Notes under the pieces: generated by a model | Databases searched by the model: none | Told to the model about the DNA's origin: nothing | Seen by the model: only the letters and a program-made list of their open reading frames with translations | Translations under genes and position numbers: made by a program | Shown here: positions 30,400-41,900 of the stretch, piece after piece | Layout: every line of letters starts with the position of its first letter | Position numbering within the stretch: position 1 is the first letter of the stretch | Assembly: GCF_000234665.1 (NCBI RefSeq) | Contig: NC_018308.1 | Location: 154,920 to 218,919, forward strand | Reading direction: 5' to 3' | Origin: Leishmania mexicana MHOM/GT/2001/U1103 | Taxonomy: Eukaryota > Euglenozoa > Kinetoplastea > Trypanosomatida > Trypanosomatidae | DNA: 64,000 nucleotides

Positions 30400-31055
30400 A
30401 TGGACACCAGCCGAGGGCGACACAGATACACAGCAACTGCGAGCGAGAGGAGAGGAGAGAGGGGGGGGGGATCAGGGGAAACCCGCTCGGTCCTTTTGCC
30501 TCGTCTTTTATAATCTGTCTGACTTCTCTCGTCCTTCCCGCTTTCGCGGCTTCAACGTCGTTAGAGGTGTACGCCGCCTTGCAAGCCTGGCGATCCTCCG
30601 CCGATTTCCCTGGCCGTCCCCCGTGTCCCGCCCACCCCGTACTCACCTGCGTGTGCGTGGGTAGATGTGTACGTGCGCCGTGTGTCGCCTGTGTCTGGTG
30701 GTTGAGAGGTCGCTGGGGTGGGGCCCTTCCAGGTAGACAGCGGTGTATGCACCGATGCAACGGGTATATATATATATATATTTATGGATGTATGTGTGCG
30801 TGTGTAGTACGTGCCTCGTGTGGTGTACCGTGAAGCTTGCGGGAGCGGCGATGCTGTCACGAACGCGCACACCCTCGACACACAAACACACACACACGCA
30901 CACGCACACGCACAGAGGGAGGGAGGGGGGGGGGTAGCGGACAGCCGGCACGTGTGGGTGATGGGGAGAGGAAGGCAGCGGTGGTGGTGGTGCTGCCGTT
31001 ATGGGTGTGGCCAAAAAGAAAAACCAAAAGAAGGCGAGGGCGATGGCGATGGTGG

Positions 31056-31130
31056 CCTATGATGGTGATGGTGATGATGGTGATGATGATGATGGTGATG
31101 GTGGCCGATGATGATGGTGGGCGATGATGA
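31056..31130. repeat. GAT/GGT trinucleotide block
   Basis: An imperfect array of GATGGT and GATGAT units about 75 bp long within the gene-free spacer. Confidence 0.8.
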
Positions 31131-33183
31131 TGACGAGGGGAGACGGACCTTCGGGGGTGGGGTGCGTATTCGCCCCGTTGTTTTACGGGTGCGTTAACAG
31201 ATGCTGCGCAAGCTGGAAGAGATGGCGAGGGCGATGATGGACGATCACGGAAGGATGAAGGAAAAAGTCTGCCTCCCCAACCGATACGTGAGAGCTGCGA
31301 GGAGACGCGCTGCCATCGCGTCTACACGTCACGGTGGCGGTGGCAGCGGCAGCGGCGCGCATGCATGTTGCTGAATGCGTGGGGGAGGGGGAGGGGGAGG
31401 GGACGCAACACGACGTCGCACAGCAGGTGCATGTGTATGTGTTTGTGCGCCACGCCCCTCCCTCACGCACTCGCACGGCGAAGTTCTGACTGGCAACATG
31501 GAGAGTTTGTTGCAGCGAGGCGTGGGGAGGCCTCACGGAATCTGTTCCTCCAGCCACGCAGGTGGTCTCTATACAGGTACCTTGCACGCGGCTTCGTGTG
31601 GGTGTTGTTGACACACACTTTTCTGAGGTGCCAACGGGCACTAATACGCACCTAGCGGTATATATATATATATACGGAGAAACATGTATGAGCCCCTGCC
31701 TCCCATCCTCTCCGGCGCTTCAGCGCCGTCGTTACACGCATCCGCACGCGTGCGAGTCGTGGCGGGGGGGGGAGAGAGAGACCATGAAAACAGAACAGGT
31801 ACGGGGGTGTGGAGGCACGAAGCACGAGCCAAAGATGCGGAGGAGCAGCGAGCGGTTAACGGACTCAAATCGACGAAGGTCCCCCTCCCCAACAAAAATA
31901 CAAGCAGGCAAATTACGAGTTTAACGAGATAAGGCACGCACACACGCACACGCACACTGGGCAGCAACAAGAAAATGAAATCCACCACGAACGTGAGAGA
32001 AGGTGATGCCGCCGCGAGAATATATATGTACCATTACATATATATGCCTATGTACCATTATATTTATACATGTACGTGTGTGCGCGTGTGTCTGCACGTT
32101 GGTACTGACCACACGTCTGTCTGCGCCCGTTTTTCGAGGAGACACAGACGTGCACACGCACAGGCAATAATAAAAAATTCGGACCTCTGCAAGGGAGAGA
32201 GCGAGGGAAAGGGTTTGGGAGCGAAGGTCGGGTCACACACACACACACGATAGACGCCTCTCCCCCTCTCCCCCTCGCCCCCTCCCCTCCCCCCACACAC
32301 ACGCGCTCTCCCCCCTACTCCACCTGGCCGGCAAGCTTTCTGTTTCCGTGAAAGACTACAGCACGGTGGGTGTCCCTCCGCTCGCGACGGCACTGCCTCT
32401 AGCGGTGCCAACGCCCCCCCCCCCTTCAGAACGGTGCTGCTTTTACGGCATCCGTCGCCAACACAGCTCGCCATCGGGGTAGGGTTACAGACCGTCCTGC
32501 TTGTTATCAGCCAAGAGGACCCTTTCCACCCATGTCGTGATGGGTGGGCAAGAGAGGGGCAGGGCGGACGACGACTCCGATCTGTCGAGGTGTAAAGTGG
32601 GTAGAGGAGCAGGAGGATACGTGGTGGATGGAGGCGTTGCCCACTTGCAATGGCGGAGAGTGGCACACCCATCATCATCATCGCATCATCGCCGTCTTCG
32701 CTGATCATCCCCTCCCGCCTTTTCCTCGCTTGTCGCGCCAAGACAGCGCAGGCACACACACACACACACACACAGAGGGAGAGGGAGAGAGAGGCCCAAA
32801 ACAAAAAAAAATAACCCAACGGCTGCTACATCATGAGCGGGAAGGGGGAGGGGGGCGGTGTGCGCGTGTATGTCACCAAGCGTGCACGACTGTGCGCCCC
32901 CTCCCCCCTCTTCCCTCTGGTGTCGCCGCGTCTTGCCACCAGCCCTGTGCAACGGATACGGTTGGCCCATAAAAGAAAAGCCTTTCTCTGTATCACTAAA
33001 TCGGCCGCAAGCGTGACAAGCGCATGTACACGCGTGAGTACAGGATCGACAGCTGACGCGCGCACATCCGTGCCTACACACACACACACACACTGCTGAG
33101 GTCACCGATCGCTCAGGCTTTCGCGTGTTGGGTGCGATACCCTTATCTGGTTGCATCGTCTCCAGGGAGCTTGTGAGGCCGCC

Positions 33184-36100
33184 TCACAGCATCGCGTCAC
33201 GCGCCTTGCGCGCTGTCTCCCCCCGCGACCTGGCAAGCGCGAGCAGCCGTAGGACACGGCGCGACCTAATATGAAGCCGTACCTCATGCGCGAAAATGCA
33301 GAGGGAGACCACAAACCCGATGGGGAGGGCGACATTCGTGTACAGGTAGGCCACCTGAAAGCGGTGCTGACCCAGCAGGGTGAAGAGCAGCGCGACTTGG
33401 CTCGCCGTCGACCACGTTGTCGACGGCCGCAGTGAGGAGACGCTGACGTCGCCATTCACGCAGAAAGGCGGGATGACCCAGAGCGCGTTCCGCAGGCTTC
33501 GCTGCCACTTGGTGCAGCCGTACACCACGAAGGATGGCGGTACCGGCATCACGGCGCGCGCCGTGTCGGTGGCGTACATGGCCGCCGTCGCTGCCTCACG
33601 GGCGATGCCGCGCCACGACCAGGTAAAATACATGAGGGACAGCAGGGCTTGGGAGAAGAGAAACAACATGATCAAATACGTCCAGGCGACCAGGCGCTCC
33701 AGGCTGTCATGCTCGCCGGGCCAACAGGCCCACAACCGCCGCTTCGCCAACGCCGTCGGCGCGGCAACGCGTGTGCGCGGCCGTGCTCGCCGTTGTGCTC
33801 GCCGCCGCTGCTGCGCAAGGCCGCACAAACGTCGCAGCCGCATGATAAAGTCGGGGATGTGAAGCTCACGAGCGGCGTACTCTACCCAGGCGCGCGACGC
33901 AGCAAACACGTGCGCCGCAGCGCGCATGCGCTGCAGTCGCCGGGCGAAGAGCCACAGGGGCTGGGAAGACGCGGGGCTGGATGATGCGCCAGGACAGCTG
34001 AGGTTGCCTCTGCCAATGGGGAAGAAGCACGTCATTGCCGAGGGAAAAAGCCTCGACGATGGCTGGCGTGGCAACAACGGCGGCAGCAGCAGCGGCTTGC
34101 ACGGGCTACCGCTGACATCCGCCGCTGCGGCGGAGGTGGTGGTCCGCAGGGACGCCGTCTTTACGTTGCCGAGCGCAGTGGCGGCGGCGAGGTTCCCCAC
34201 ATCGCCGGATATGCCAGGCGCCGGCGTGCTCTGCTCTGCTGTCGCCCGCTTCATGCACAGGATGTGGTCTACAGGTTCAAGCGTATCATCGCTAGTTACA
34301 AAGACCTCTTCTCCATCCTTGTCCTTGCCAAACCCCCTCGCCCTGACCTCGACATCGCGCACCGTCTCGGCGCCACCATCGCAGAAGCCTTGTTCCTTGG
34401 GTTTGGGCAAGACCACGGGAGGTACTGCGTCAGACTCCTCGACCGCGAAGGCACCCATCCTCGAGCCTCGACTGGCCAATATAGACAGCAGAGCCGTTGC
34501 GTCTGGCCGCATAATAATGGACTCTGGCAGGTCGAAGAACGGCGCCGCGTCCGGGTGCGGGTATGGAACACAGGCGAAACACCACGGCATCCAGCGAAGT
34601 CTACACAGCGCCACCGCCGCCGCTGCCCTCTGACGGGCGGCCTCCTGATCCTCATCATCTTTGCTGTACCCGCGAGCGTTACTCTCTTGCAGCTGCCGCA
34701 GCGCGTGCCAGCGCAGCGTGTGGCCGCCAACCAGGAGCACCACATACGCGGCGATACCCAAGAGGCAGACCGGGATCAGCCAGAACCACAGGGCGGCGTT
34801 GGTGCCAAACGTGAAGCTGTACCGTGCAAAGTAGTAGTCCACCGAGAGACGCCACACGGCGAGGCCCGTGCAGACGAGAAAACCGAGCCCGATACCGAAG
34901 TGCGTCATCGTTGGCACGTGCCCATGACGCCTGAGGGTGGGGGACGAGGGTGCGGGAGCGGCCGTCACGGCTCCACCGGACGACAGGAGAAGCGAGTCGG
35001 TGCGCACCGCACTCGCCGCTGCAGCCGGCGTCACCACGGACGGCTGTATGCCGATCGTCCCATTCGTGCTGTGCATCAGGGTGCCGTCACGGTCCCCGAG
35101 TCCAGCCAGCGCCAGTGACGCGTGGCCCGTCGAGTTCAGCACAGCGAATGGAGAGGCATGCGGATCCGCAGACGTCGGCAGCGACGCTGGGGCACCTTTT
35201 CGGCAGCCAGCACCGCTACCGCTGAACAGCTCCCATGATGTCTGCTGCAACCGTGGCACATCCCACGGGGCGGTGCGGGGATGATAGCCGTGCAGCAGGC
35301 TCCCGCCAGATCGGCTCTCCTCCGCCTCGAAAGGCGTGGACAGCGTCGCGATGGCACCGCCACCACCACCAGCATCACCAGGGGTAATAGGGCTATCATT
35401 CCCGTACGCATCGCCAAGGACACCCTGCCTTGCTTCTCCTGCCGGTGTAGCAAGCCTCATAAACGTGTAGGGTGACATAGAAGGCGTTGTCACGCTCGAT
35501 GCATTACTGCGGCCGTCGAGCGTCGAGTCGCTGACTATCCCGCCGCTAAGGCTCCTGCCACCTAAGTGGCGCACGGTGCCGCCAGGCTCCGAAGGGCAGG
35601 AGCTACCGTTCGCGGGATCTCGCACAGGTGTCGAACTCCCTGAGGTTGCTGCTTGTGTTGCCGTCGTCGCCGCACTCCGAACCCCACTGAGTGACTTCAG
35701 CGGGAGCTGTAGCACCGGCACGGGAGAATGAGGGACGATGCGATGCGCATGGCCGCTGCTCCTCAGACTGTTGCTGCTGCCATGGACGCCGCAGCTGTTC
35801 AGTCCGCTGCCGATACCGCCAGCGCCGGGGCTGCGCAGCGGCCGCAGACGCAGTCCTCTCGCTGATGACAAGAGCCGCATGCCCGCCATCTGATTCGACG
35901 TCGACGGTGACTCCGCCTTGTCGACGTACTTCTTGGTGGTGGCGGTGGGAAGGTGGACTGTGCACCACTCCGCAGCGATCCGAGCCGCTGCCGCGGATGC
36001 CGGACCGACACCGGCGTTGCTGGGCTTCGCGGCAAGCGATGTGCTGTTAAGATGGAGGCCACCGTACAGGCTGTGGCGCCTTTGAGATCGCTGCCCAGTG

Positions 36101-37779
36101 CTGAGCTGACGGTAGCGCACGAGACTCCAGAGCATAACCCCTGCAACGAACAGCTGCAGCGCGAACAAGGCCACCTCTGGGTGGTTGCGCGCCACGGCGT
36201 GCAGGTGCACGCGCAGCGGGGCCGCTGCTCCCGCTGCGGCGGTCGTCGCCAGCTGCGGGATCAGGACTGGGACGGCATGCCACAAGAAAATGTGCGGGAG
36301 AAACACGGCCGCGAAAAACCGCGCGAGGGTGCGCCACAACGTGTCGCACCCGCACTCTACGTAGCCCACCACGTCCATGACCACCCCGGTTCGTGGGGTC
36401 ACCGCTACGCGCGAGAATGGCGCTGAGCTGCCGGATCTGGTGGCGTCCGATAGTACGCGAGGGAAGGGCGGCGGCAGTGCTCCGTAGACGCAGAGCGAGT
36501 CGGTGGAGCCTGCAGGGATGCTGCGCGTTCTTTCTGTCGATGTCTCCGACACTGCGAGTGGGACAAGCAGTGGAGACCCCACCGAGGTGATCAGCCGAGG
36601 TGGCGTGCTATCAATGTCACTGCCGTCGTCTCGGTTTCCGGCGCCGGCGGCGGTCGTGGGGTATGTGGCAGCAGCGGTGGCGAAAGACCCAGGTGTGCGA
36701 GGGGGGCACGATGGTGCCTGCTGCTGAGGCGCACGTTCAAAGACCGGCGCCTCACTAGCCTCGCGGCTCAGAGTGCCATGGATGCTGTCCGTTCTGCTGC
36801 CGTAGTCGGTGGAGTGTGCGGTGAGGGCGACAGAGGAAGAGGCGACGTCCTTGACAGTTGCACGTGTTGTGCACGTCGTGGCCGCTGCCGATGCTTCTGC
36901 TACGGAGGCAGCAGCGAGGTACGAGAGGGGGTTCACTTGGGCATTGGTTGGTCTCATCGCCCCTGCTGCTGGCGAGAGCCGGTCTTGACAAATCAAAGGT
37001 GTTCTCGGCGTGCTGCCGGACACGGAGATTTGACTTTCCTGCTGACGAAGCAGCGGTGCGGTGGTGGTGGCTGCTGATCCGCCTTGGTCGGGCGAGTCCA
37101 CATGCGGGGAGGGTGCGGGCGCGGGGTCAGCGATGGCGAAGGTGGCCATCGCTCTGGAACCCTTGTATGGGTAGCTTACACGGCTCTCAAGATACGCGCC
37201 TTCCCGGGACGTCGCCGCGGCTGGTGGTGGCAGGATGCGGCCCTCTTCCGTCGGCATGGCCGTAGACCGGATTACCGGCTTCGAGGAGTAGCTCAGGGAT
37301 GCCGATGCAGCCACTGACGAGGACGACTTGAGCGACACGGGCGTGGCGGAGGGGCTGACGACTAAGGACTTTACAGGCCGGGCTGCCGCGGTAGGTGTGA
37401 CGGCGGCGACAGGAAAGGCCGCGTCGCTGTGCATTGCCTGAGTCTTCTCGTTGTCGCACACGGCCACCGTCTCCAGCGCTTCACTAGAGGCGGCCAGGAA
37501 GAGCTCAGGCGACGGCGACACGACAGCCACCGCCGCCAACCCCGGCAGTCCCGACGCACTCGCCGATGCGGAGCTTGCGTTGTCTATGCTAGCGTTCCTA
37601 CCACCAAGACGGAACTGCCGTTTGATATCACCAGCGCCAGCACCGCTGCCCTTGCCGTGCGGATAGCGCAGGTCTGCCAACGGCAGGAGCTTCCTGCTGC
37701 ATTGGGAGGGAGTTTGGCACTCACGCGATGAAGGCGAGGATATCAGCTGCTGTTCGCGGCGCGACAGGGGTGGCGGCAT
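33184..37779 (-). CDS. Polytopic membrane protein, degenerate relative of the neighbouring palmitoyltransferase
   Basis: This 1531-aa protein has a long Ser/Ala/Pro-rich N-terminal half (about 1-470) without ankyrin repeats. About six hydrophobic segments follow: around 490-510 (LPHIFLWHAVPVLIP), 535-555, 965-985, 990-1015 (LWFWLIPVCLLGIAAYVVLL), 1365-1390 and 1460-1510. The order and wording match the Akr1-like protein encoded just upstream: both have LPH in the first segment, YY(x)nYSF followed by WLIP and AYVVL, and an RF-Y-Y-V-LP-VV pattern in the last segment. The DHHC-type cysteine-rich core is not found. At the expected position only ACWPGEHDSLERLVAW is present, so enzyme activity is unlikely. 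The first in-frame ATG (MPPPLSRREQQ) is the chosen start; the open frame continues upstream to a GTG at 37911. Confidence 0.82.
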   Translation of the reverse strand: MPPPLSRREQQLISSPSSRECQTPSQCSRKLLPLADLRYPHGKGSGAGAGDIKRQFRLGGRNASIDNASSASASASGLPGLAAVAVVSPSPELFLAASSEALETVAVCDNEKTQAMHSDAAFPVAAVTPTAAARPVKSLVVSPSATPVSLKSSSSVAASASLSYSSKPVIRSTAMPTEEGRILPPPAAATSREGAYLESRVSYPYKGSRAMATFAIADPAPAPSPHVDSPDQGGSAATTTAPLLRQQESQISVSGSTPRTPLICQDRLSPAAGAMRPTNAQVNPLSYLAAASVAEASAAATTCTTRATVKDVASSSVALTAHSTDYGSRTDSIHGTLSREASEAPVFERAPQQQAPSCPPRTPGSFATAAATYPTTAAGAGNRDDGSDIDSTPPRLITSVGSPLLVPLAVSETSTERTRSIPAGSTDSLCVYGALPPPFPRVLSDATRSGSSAPFSRVAVTPRTGVVMDVVGYVECGCDTLWRTLARFFAAVFLPHIFLWHAVPVLIPQLATTAAAGAAAPLRVHLHAVARNHPEVALFALQLFVAGVMLWSLVRYRQLSTGQRSQRRHSLYGGLHLNSTSLAAKPSNAGVGPASAAAARIAAEWCTVHLPTATTKKYVDKAESPSTSNQMAGMRLLSSARGLRLRPLRSPGAGGIGSGLNSCGVHGSSNSLRSSGHAHRIVPHSPVPVLQLPLKSLSGVRSAATTATQAATSGSSTPVRDPANGSSCPSEPGGTVRHLGGRSLSGGIVSDSTLDGRSNASSVTTPSMSPYTFMRLATPAGEARQGVLGDAYGNDSPITPGDAGGGGGAIATLSTPFEAEESRSGGSLLHGYHPRTAPWDVPRLQQTSWELFSGSGAGCRKGAPASLPTSADPHASPFAVLNSTGHASLALAGLGDRDGTLMHSTNGTIGIQPSVVTPAAAASAVRTDSLLLSSGGAVTAAPAPSSPTLRRHGHVPTMTHFGIGLGFLVCTGLAVWRLSVDYYFARYSFTFGTNAALWFWLIPVCLLGIAAYVVLLVGGHTLRWHALRQLQESNARGYSKDDEDQEAARQRAAAAVALCRLRWMPWCFACVPYPHPDAAPFFDLPESIIMRPDATALLSILASRGSRMGAFAVEESDAVPPVVLPKPKEQGFCDGGAETVRDVEVRARGFGKDKDGEEVFVTSDDTLEPVDHILCMKRATAEQSTPAPGISGDVGNLAAATALGNVKTASLRTTTSAAAADVSGSPCKPLLLPPLLPRQPSSRLFPSAMTCFFPIGRGNLSCPGASSSPASSQPLWLFARRLQRMRAAAHVFAASRAWVEYAARELHIPDFIMRLRRLCGLAQQRRRAQRRARPRTRVAAPTALAKRRLWACWPGEHDSLERLVAWTYLIMLFLFSQALLSLMYFTWSWRGIAREAATAAMYATDTARAVMPVPPSFVVYGCTKWQRSLRNALWVIPPFCVNGDVSVSSLRPSTTWSTASQVALLFTLLGQHRFQVAYLYTNVALPIGFVVSLCIFAHEVRLHIRSRRVLRLLALARSRGETARKARDAML

Positions 37780-38986
37780 GGCTGAGCAGAACCCGTCTGA
37801 TGAGTGAAGCTGTGTTGGTGCTGGACGCGCGACAGCAGCGAGTCGGTCTGCAGGATCCCTACTGTTTGGTGCTTGGACGTTTTCGGTCGTAGTCGTGCGC
37901 ACGGCCTGCACGTGCGTCGCCGGATTAGGGGAGGGGGTGGGGCGCGGCTTGCAGGATGTGCGCAGGGAGTGCCTCCATGTAGAGAGCGAGAGAGAGAGAG
38001 AGGTGGGGGAGGGGGAGCGTTACACGGAGGCCACGGAAGCGAGTCTGCATTTTCGGCTCCGTCGAAATCAAACTTCTGGGGTGGGAGTGAGGAGGGGGGA
38101 GGGGAGCGGCGGCGGCGGCGGCGGGATGCATGTATGCGACCATGCCGCGTACACCGAGCCGCTCGCCTCACAGTGAGACGGAGGTACGATGCATACGTGA
38201 TACCTACCTATCCAATTATGTTGCTTGGTACGCACGAGAGTGCGGCTGGGATAGGATGGGGGGGGCACTGGGTCCAACACATCAGCACGTGAGCATAGGC
38301 GGCGGCCCTGGGCAGGCACTCGAGTGGTGGGCACAACGGAAGACGCGCACACGCCCACACACACGCAGCTCTTCCTCCGGCTTATCTCTCGACGCTGATC
38401 GCCGTCTGCAAGTTCGTGAGATGGATGTATAGGGCTCTCTCGAATTCTCGACGTGCAGTTTCCCTTCCGTGGGTGTCGGCGCTGAGACCGCGCCGCCTCT
38501 CGCCCTCCTTGAGTGCGTGCGTGCAGGTAATAGGCGGTGAAGAAGCGGGAGGACGGCCCACTGACAGGCCCCCACCCCCCCAAAAACAAAACGGACATGC
38601 AGCCAGCCCTCTTCACAAGCGAGGCCAACGTGCCGAGAGGCCCCGCTGGGATGCTCCACAAGTGCCAACACCACCGCCCACCGAGCGAAACGGCGCTGAA
38701 GGAGGAGGAGACATGACGAGAGGGTGGGCGGAGCGAGGAGGACACAGACGCGGGCAGGCCCCCCAAAAACAGAAGCAGCACACACACACACACACACACA
38801 CACGATACGTACACATGTGCCAGCCACAACCGACGTCCCTTCCCGCCCCCTTCTCCAAATGAAAGGACCACTTGCTCATGTTGGCCCTGCTTTCGCCGAC
38901 GCCTCCCGCCCCTCCCCCTCTCCTCTTTTCCGGTCTGTCTCCCCATCCCATCCCGCCCTTGTCACGTTCGCGGTATTTCGCTGCTC
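37780..38986. other. Spacer between the two palmitoyltransferase-like genes
   Basis: No gene is seen. The left part is the 5' flank of the 1531-aa gene with a strong polypyrimidine tract (37981-38016, minus strand); the right part is the 3' flank of the Akr1-like gene and includes a CA run near 38779-38803. Confidence 0.6.
37981..38016 (-). promoter_or_regulatory. Polypyrimidine tract upstream of the 1531-aa gene
   Basis: The coding strand has a CT-rich tract about 200-240 nt before the chosen ATG. AG dinucleotides downstream (for example in CTGCAAG and TGCAG on the coding strand) are candidate spliced-leader acceptors and would exclude the upstream GTG reading from many transcripts. Confidence 0.35.
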
Positions 38987-41900
38987 TTAACAATCACCGT
39001 CGCCGGCGCCGCCGATCGACTGTAGGTAGAAGCGGTACATCTGCCTCGCCTTCTCCGCCGCTGCATCCCACTCCTGCTGCGTCTCCGCATCCACGCCGCC
39101 ACCGTGCACCGCCGCCGCCGCCGCCGCCGCCGTGACTTCTATGGTGTCACGACGGCCGACATCTGCGCGGCCGCTGCGGACCATCTCTTGGAAGATGTGC
39201 ATTGCCAGTGCTGAGCCGTCGTTACCACCGCCGTTGTCAGCGTAGTAGTCGTCTTCTCCGCCCTCCTCGGCTTGTGATGCTGGCTGCCGCTCCTGCTGCG
39301 CCGCGGCGAGCGCCTCATGCTGTGGCGCCCTCAGTATCTGCTGAGCTCGGGTGGACTCGCCCTCCCCCAACTCAGCTGGCCCTGTCCTTGTCCCCGCCGT
39401 GGTGGTGGTGCTTGCTGCTGCTGCTGCTGCACCGGATTTGCAGACAGCACCGCTTGCGTGCGCGCAGGGCTGATGCTGATGATCGCCGTTATCACAGCAG
39501 GCGTCGCCGCCGGTCAACTGCCACCGTTGATGATCCTTGACGACTTGCTGCAGGTATGGGTTGATCTGCGGAACCCGGTAGACCTTCTGCGTGAGCGAGG
39601 ACCAGCCGAAGAACTCGCGGAGGTTGGCCCATATGCCGTTGTCGAACAGGCTGTAGACCCTGCTGCCGAGCGTGAAGCAGTACAGGCTGCTCTCGTCCTC
39701 GCTGTGCTCGACGTCGTAGAGGGTCAAGTTACGGGCTATAGCGTGCAGCTGAGTGCAGAGGTGATACACAACCACCAGGATCATCAAGGGCAGGATCACC
39801 TGGGAGTACGTGTAGGCGAAGCGGCGCCAGGCCGTCGCGAAGACCACTGTTTCGAATTTCTCCATAATGACGCGATTCTCCTCCATCGCGGCTGCCACGC
39901 TGGCCGTGCTGTGCCCCGGCGCGCGACCCACCTCCGCGGCCGATGCGCGAGCCAAATCCGAGATACTGCTCATGAGACGCCTGTACTCGCATGCGTAGTA
40001 GTAGAGGCAGCACAGCATGGACAGCAGCGCGACCTGCAGCCACAAGAACGCGCGGTGGTTGCCGCCGCCGATGGCGGTGTTCAGGTAGCGGCAAAAATGA
40101 TCGTAACGGAGCACGACGCGCCGCAGCTCCGGACAGTACTGCGCCCGCAGCGGTTTCTTAACCATGGTGCGTAGATGCATACTGTAGAGCAGCTCTCTCT
40201 CGTACTCGCCCTGGGCGCTTCGCAGGCTGGCGTAGATGCCTTTACGCTGTCCTTCGCTGCTCGTCACGAGTCCCGGGGAAAAGAGAACAACGTACGCTGC
40301 TAGCACCCCCGTCGCCGCAGCGGCTGGGATCAGCCACCAGGTGAGAGCCCTGTGGCCCTCATGGGCAAAACTGTAGTACTGGTGATAGTAATACGCGGTG
40401 CAGAGCAACCGGCACAGCCCTTGCGCGAGGACAAGGCCGACGCACCAGCCCAAGTCCGTAAGGGACCGACTTTGAGCGCGGCGTCTGTCGAGGCGCTGCA
40501 TCCCCGCGTAGACGCCGTATATGAGCGGCAGCGTGCACAGCAGTACGAAAGCGTTGTGGATGATGCAACACCAGATGAAGAAAACGACGTGCGGCAGCGT
40601 TGCCGTCGCGACGAACAGCACCACGTCCATGGGAGCATAGCGCCTCCACAGGTACAGCGCTGGCTCCTCGCGCACCACTTTCTCGCGGGATTGCGTGGTG
40701 TTCGCGCGACTGTAGGCCGTCAGCAGCGCGCGCACCTTGCGCGGGCTCTTGTCGCGCTGCAGCTCACGACGGCGGCGCCGGGCAGCGGCGGCGCTGGCGG
40801 ACGAGGGCCGCAGCATCACAACAAGCTCGTCCTTCCAGTACTGCTTCCACGACTGGGCAAGCGACGACTGCGACCGGGCGAGTTGCAGCGGTGTCACACC
40901 GCTGTGGTTGGCCGCGTGCACGTCGGCGCCCTTGCTGAGTAGCGCTCGTACGAGGGCCACGTCGACGGTGCTCACTGCGCAGTGAAGTGGCGTGTCACCG
41001 CTGTGTAAGGCGCCCATGTTGACGGCTTCGGCCGCGGCCCTACCTAAGCTGCCGACGCCGGCGCATGCGGAGGAGTGAGGGAGGTTTCTAGCTGCCGCCG
41101 TTGTGGTGACGTTTGTGGTGGGCAGCACCGAATTCGCCGCCGATTGCGTGAGGCTCCATGCGCTGTGCCTGCTGTCTGACGCATCAGCAGCGAAGAACAT
41201 CGACGCGGTGTCGGGCGTGTGTGGGGGGCTTTGGATGCAGTCCCGCCGAGGGTTCCTCGGGTCAACAGGCAACACTTGACCAGGCAGCACCGGCCCTGGC
41301 GTTGCGGCGGCTGCCGCAGCATCGACGTCATCGCTCATGTTCACGTCCAGGCCGACTTGTTCGATGAGGTAGAGCGCCGCATAGGCGTTGCCGAGGGAGC
41401 GGCACGCCGTGGGCAGAAGCCGCTCCCGCACCGCCGCCGCGTAGAAGACCGCCTCGCCCATCCACAGCCGCAGCGTTTCCATCACATGAGGGTAGGCGAC
41501 GGCGTAGCTGAGCACCGTACGCCCTTGCGCATCCTGCGCGTTCAGGTCGGCGCCCTTCTCCAGCAGTAGCCTTACCACTCGCATGTTCTGGCGAGAGGCT
41601 GCCATCATTAGCGGCGTCTGCCCCTGGCCACCGCGCATGGCCGCGTTCACATCGGCCCCGTTGTCGATGAGGAACGAAATAATGAGTTGGTTCTTGCACG
41701 GCGGGTTCAAGATGCTACCGGTGCTACCGTCGCTCTCGTCACCGTCATCGGCAAGCTCATCCTTCTCGCGAGTCGCAGCGTGAAATGCACGCATGCTGCT
41801 ACCACCGGCACCGTCGCCGCCTGCCATCTGGCCGCTGCTGCCGCCACCCTGAGAGTTGGCATGGTTCAGCACCTCCAGCGTACCTGCCGCGGCAATGTGC

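Larger units (their letters stand above)
29750..33183. other. Gene-free 3.4-kb spacer
   Basis: Neither strand shows a supportable gene. The stretch is dense in microsatellites: CA near 30366-30396 and 30884-30914, TA near 30763-30781 and 31659-31674, GAT/GGT at 31056-31130 and CA near 32754-32773 and 33077-33092. A polypyrimidine tract (29769-29787 on the minus strand) lies 20-38 nt upstream of the nucleotidyltransferase start. Confidence 0.65.

Noticed and set aside
37780..37911. GTG at 37911 as start of the 1531-aa membrane protein
   Set aside because: Nuclear genes of trypanosomatids start at ATG. The first in-frame ATG is at 37779 and a polypyrimidine tract lies upstream.
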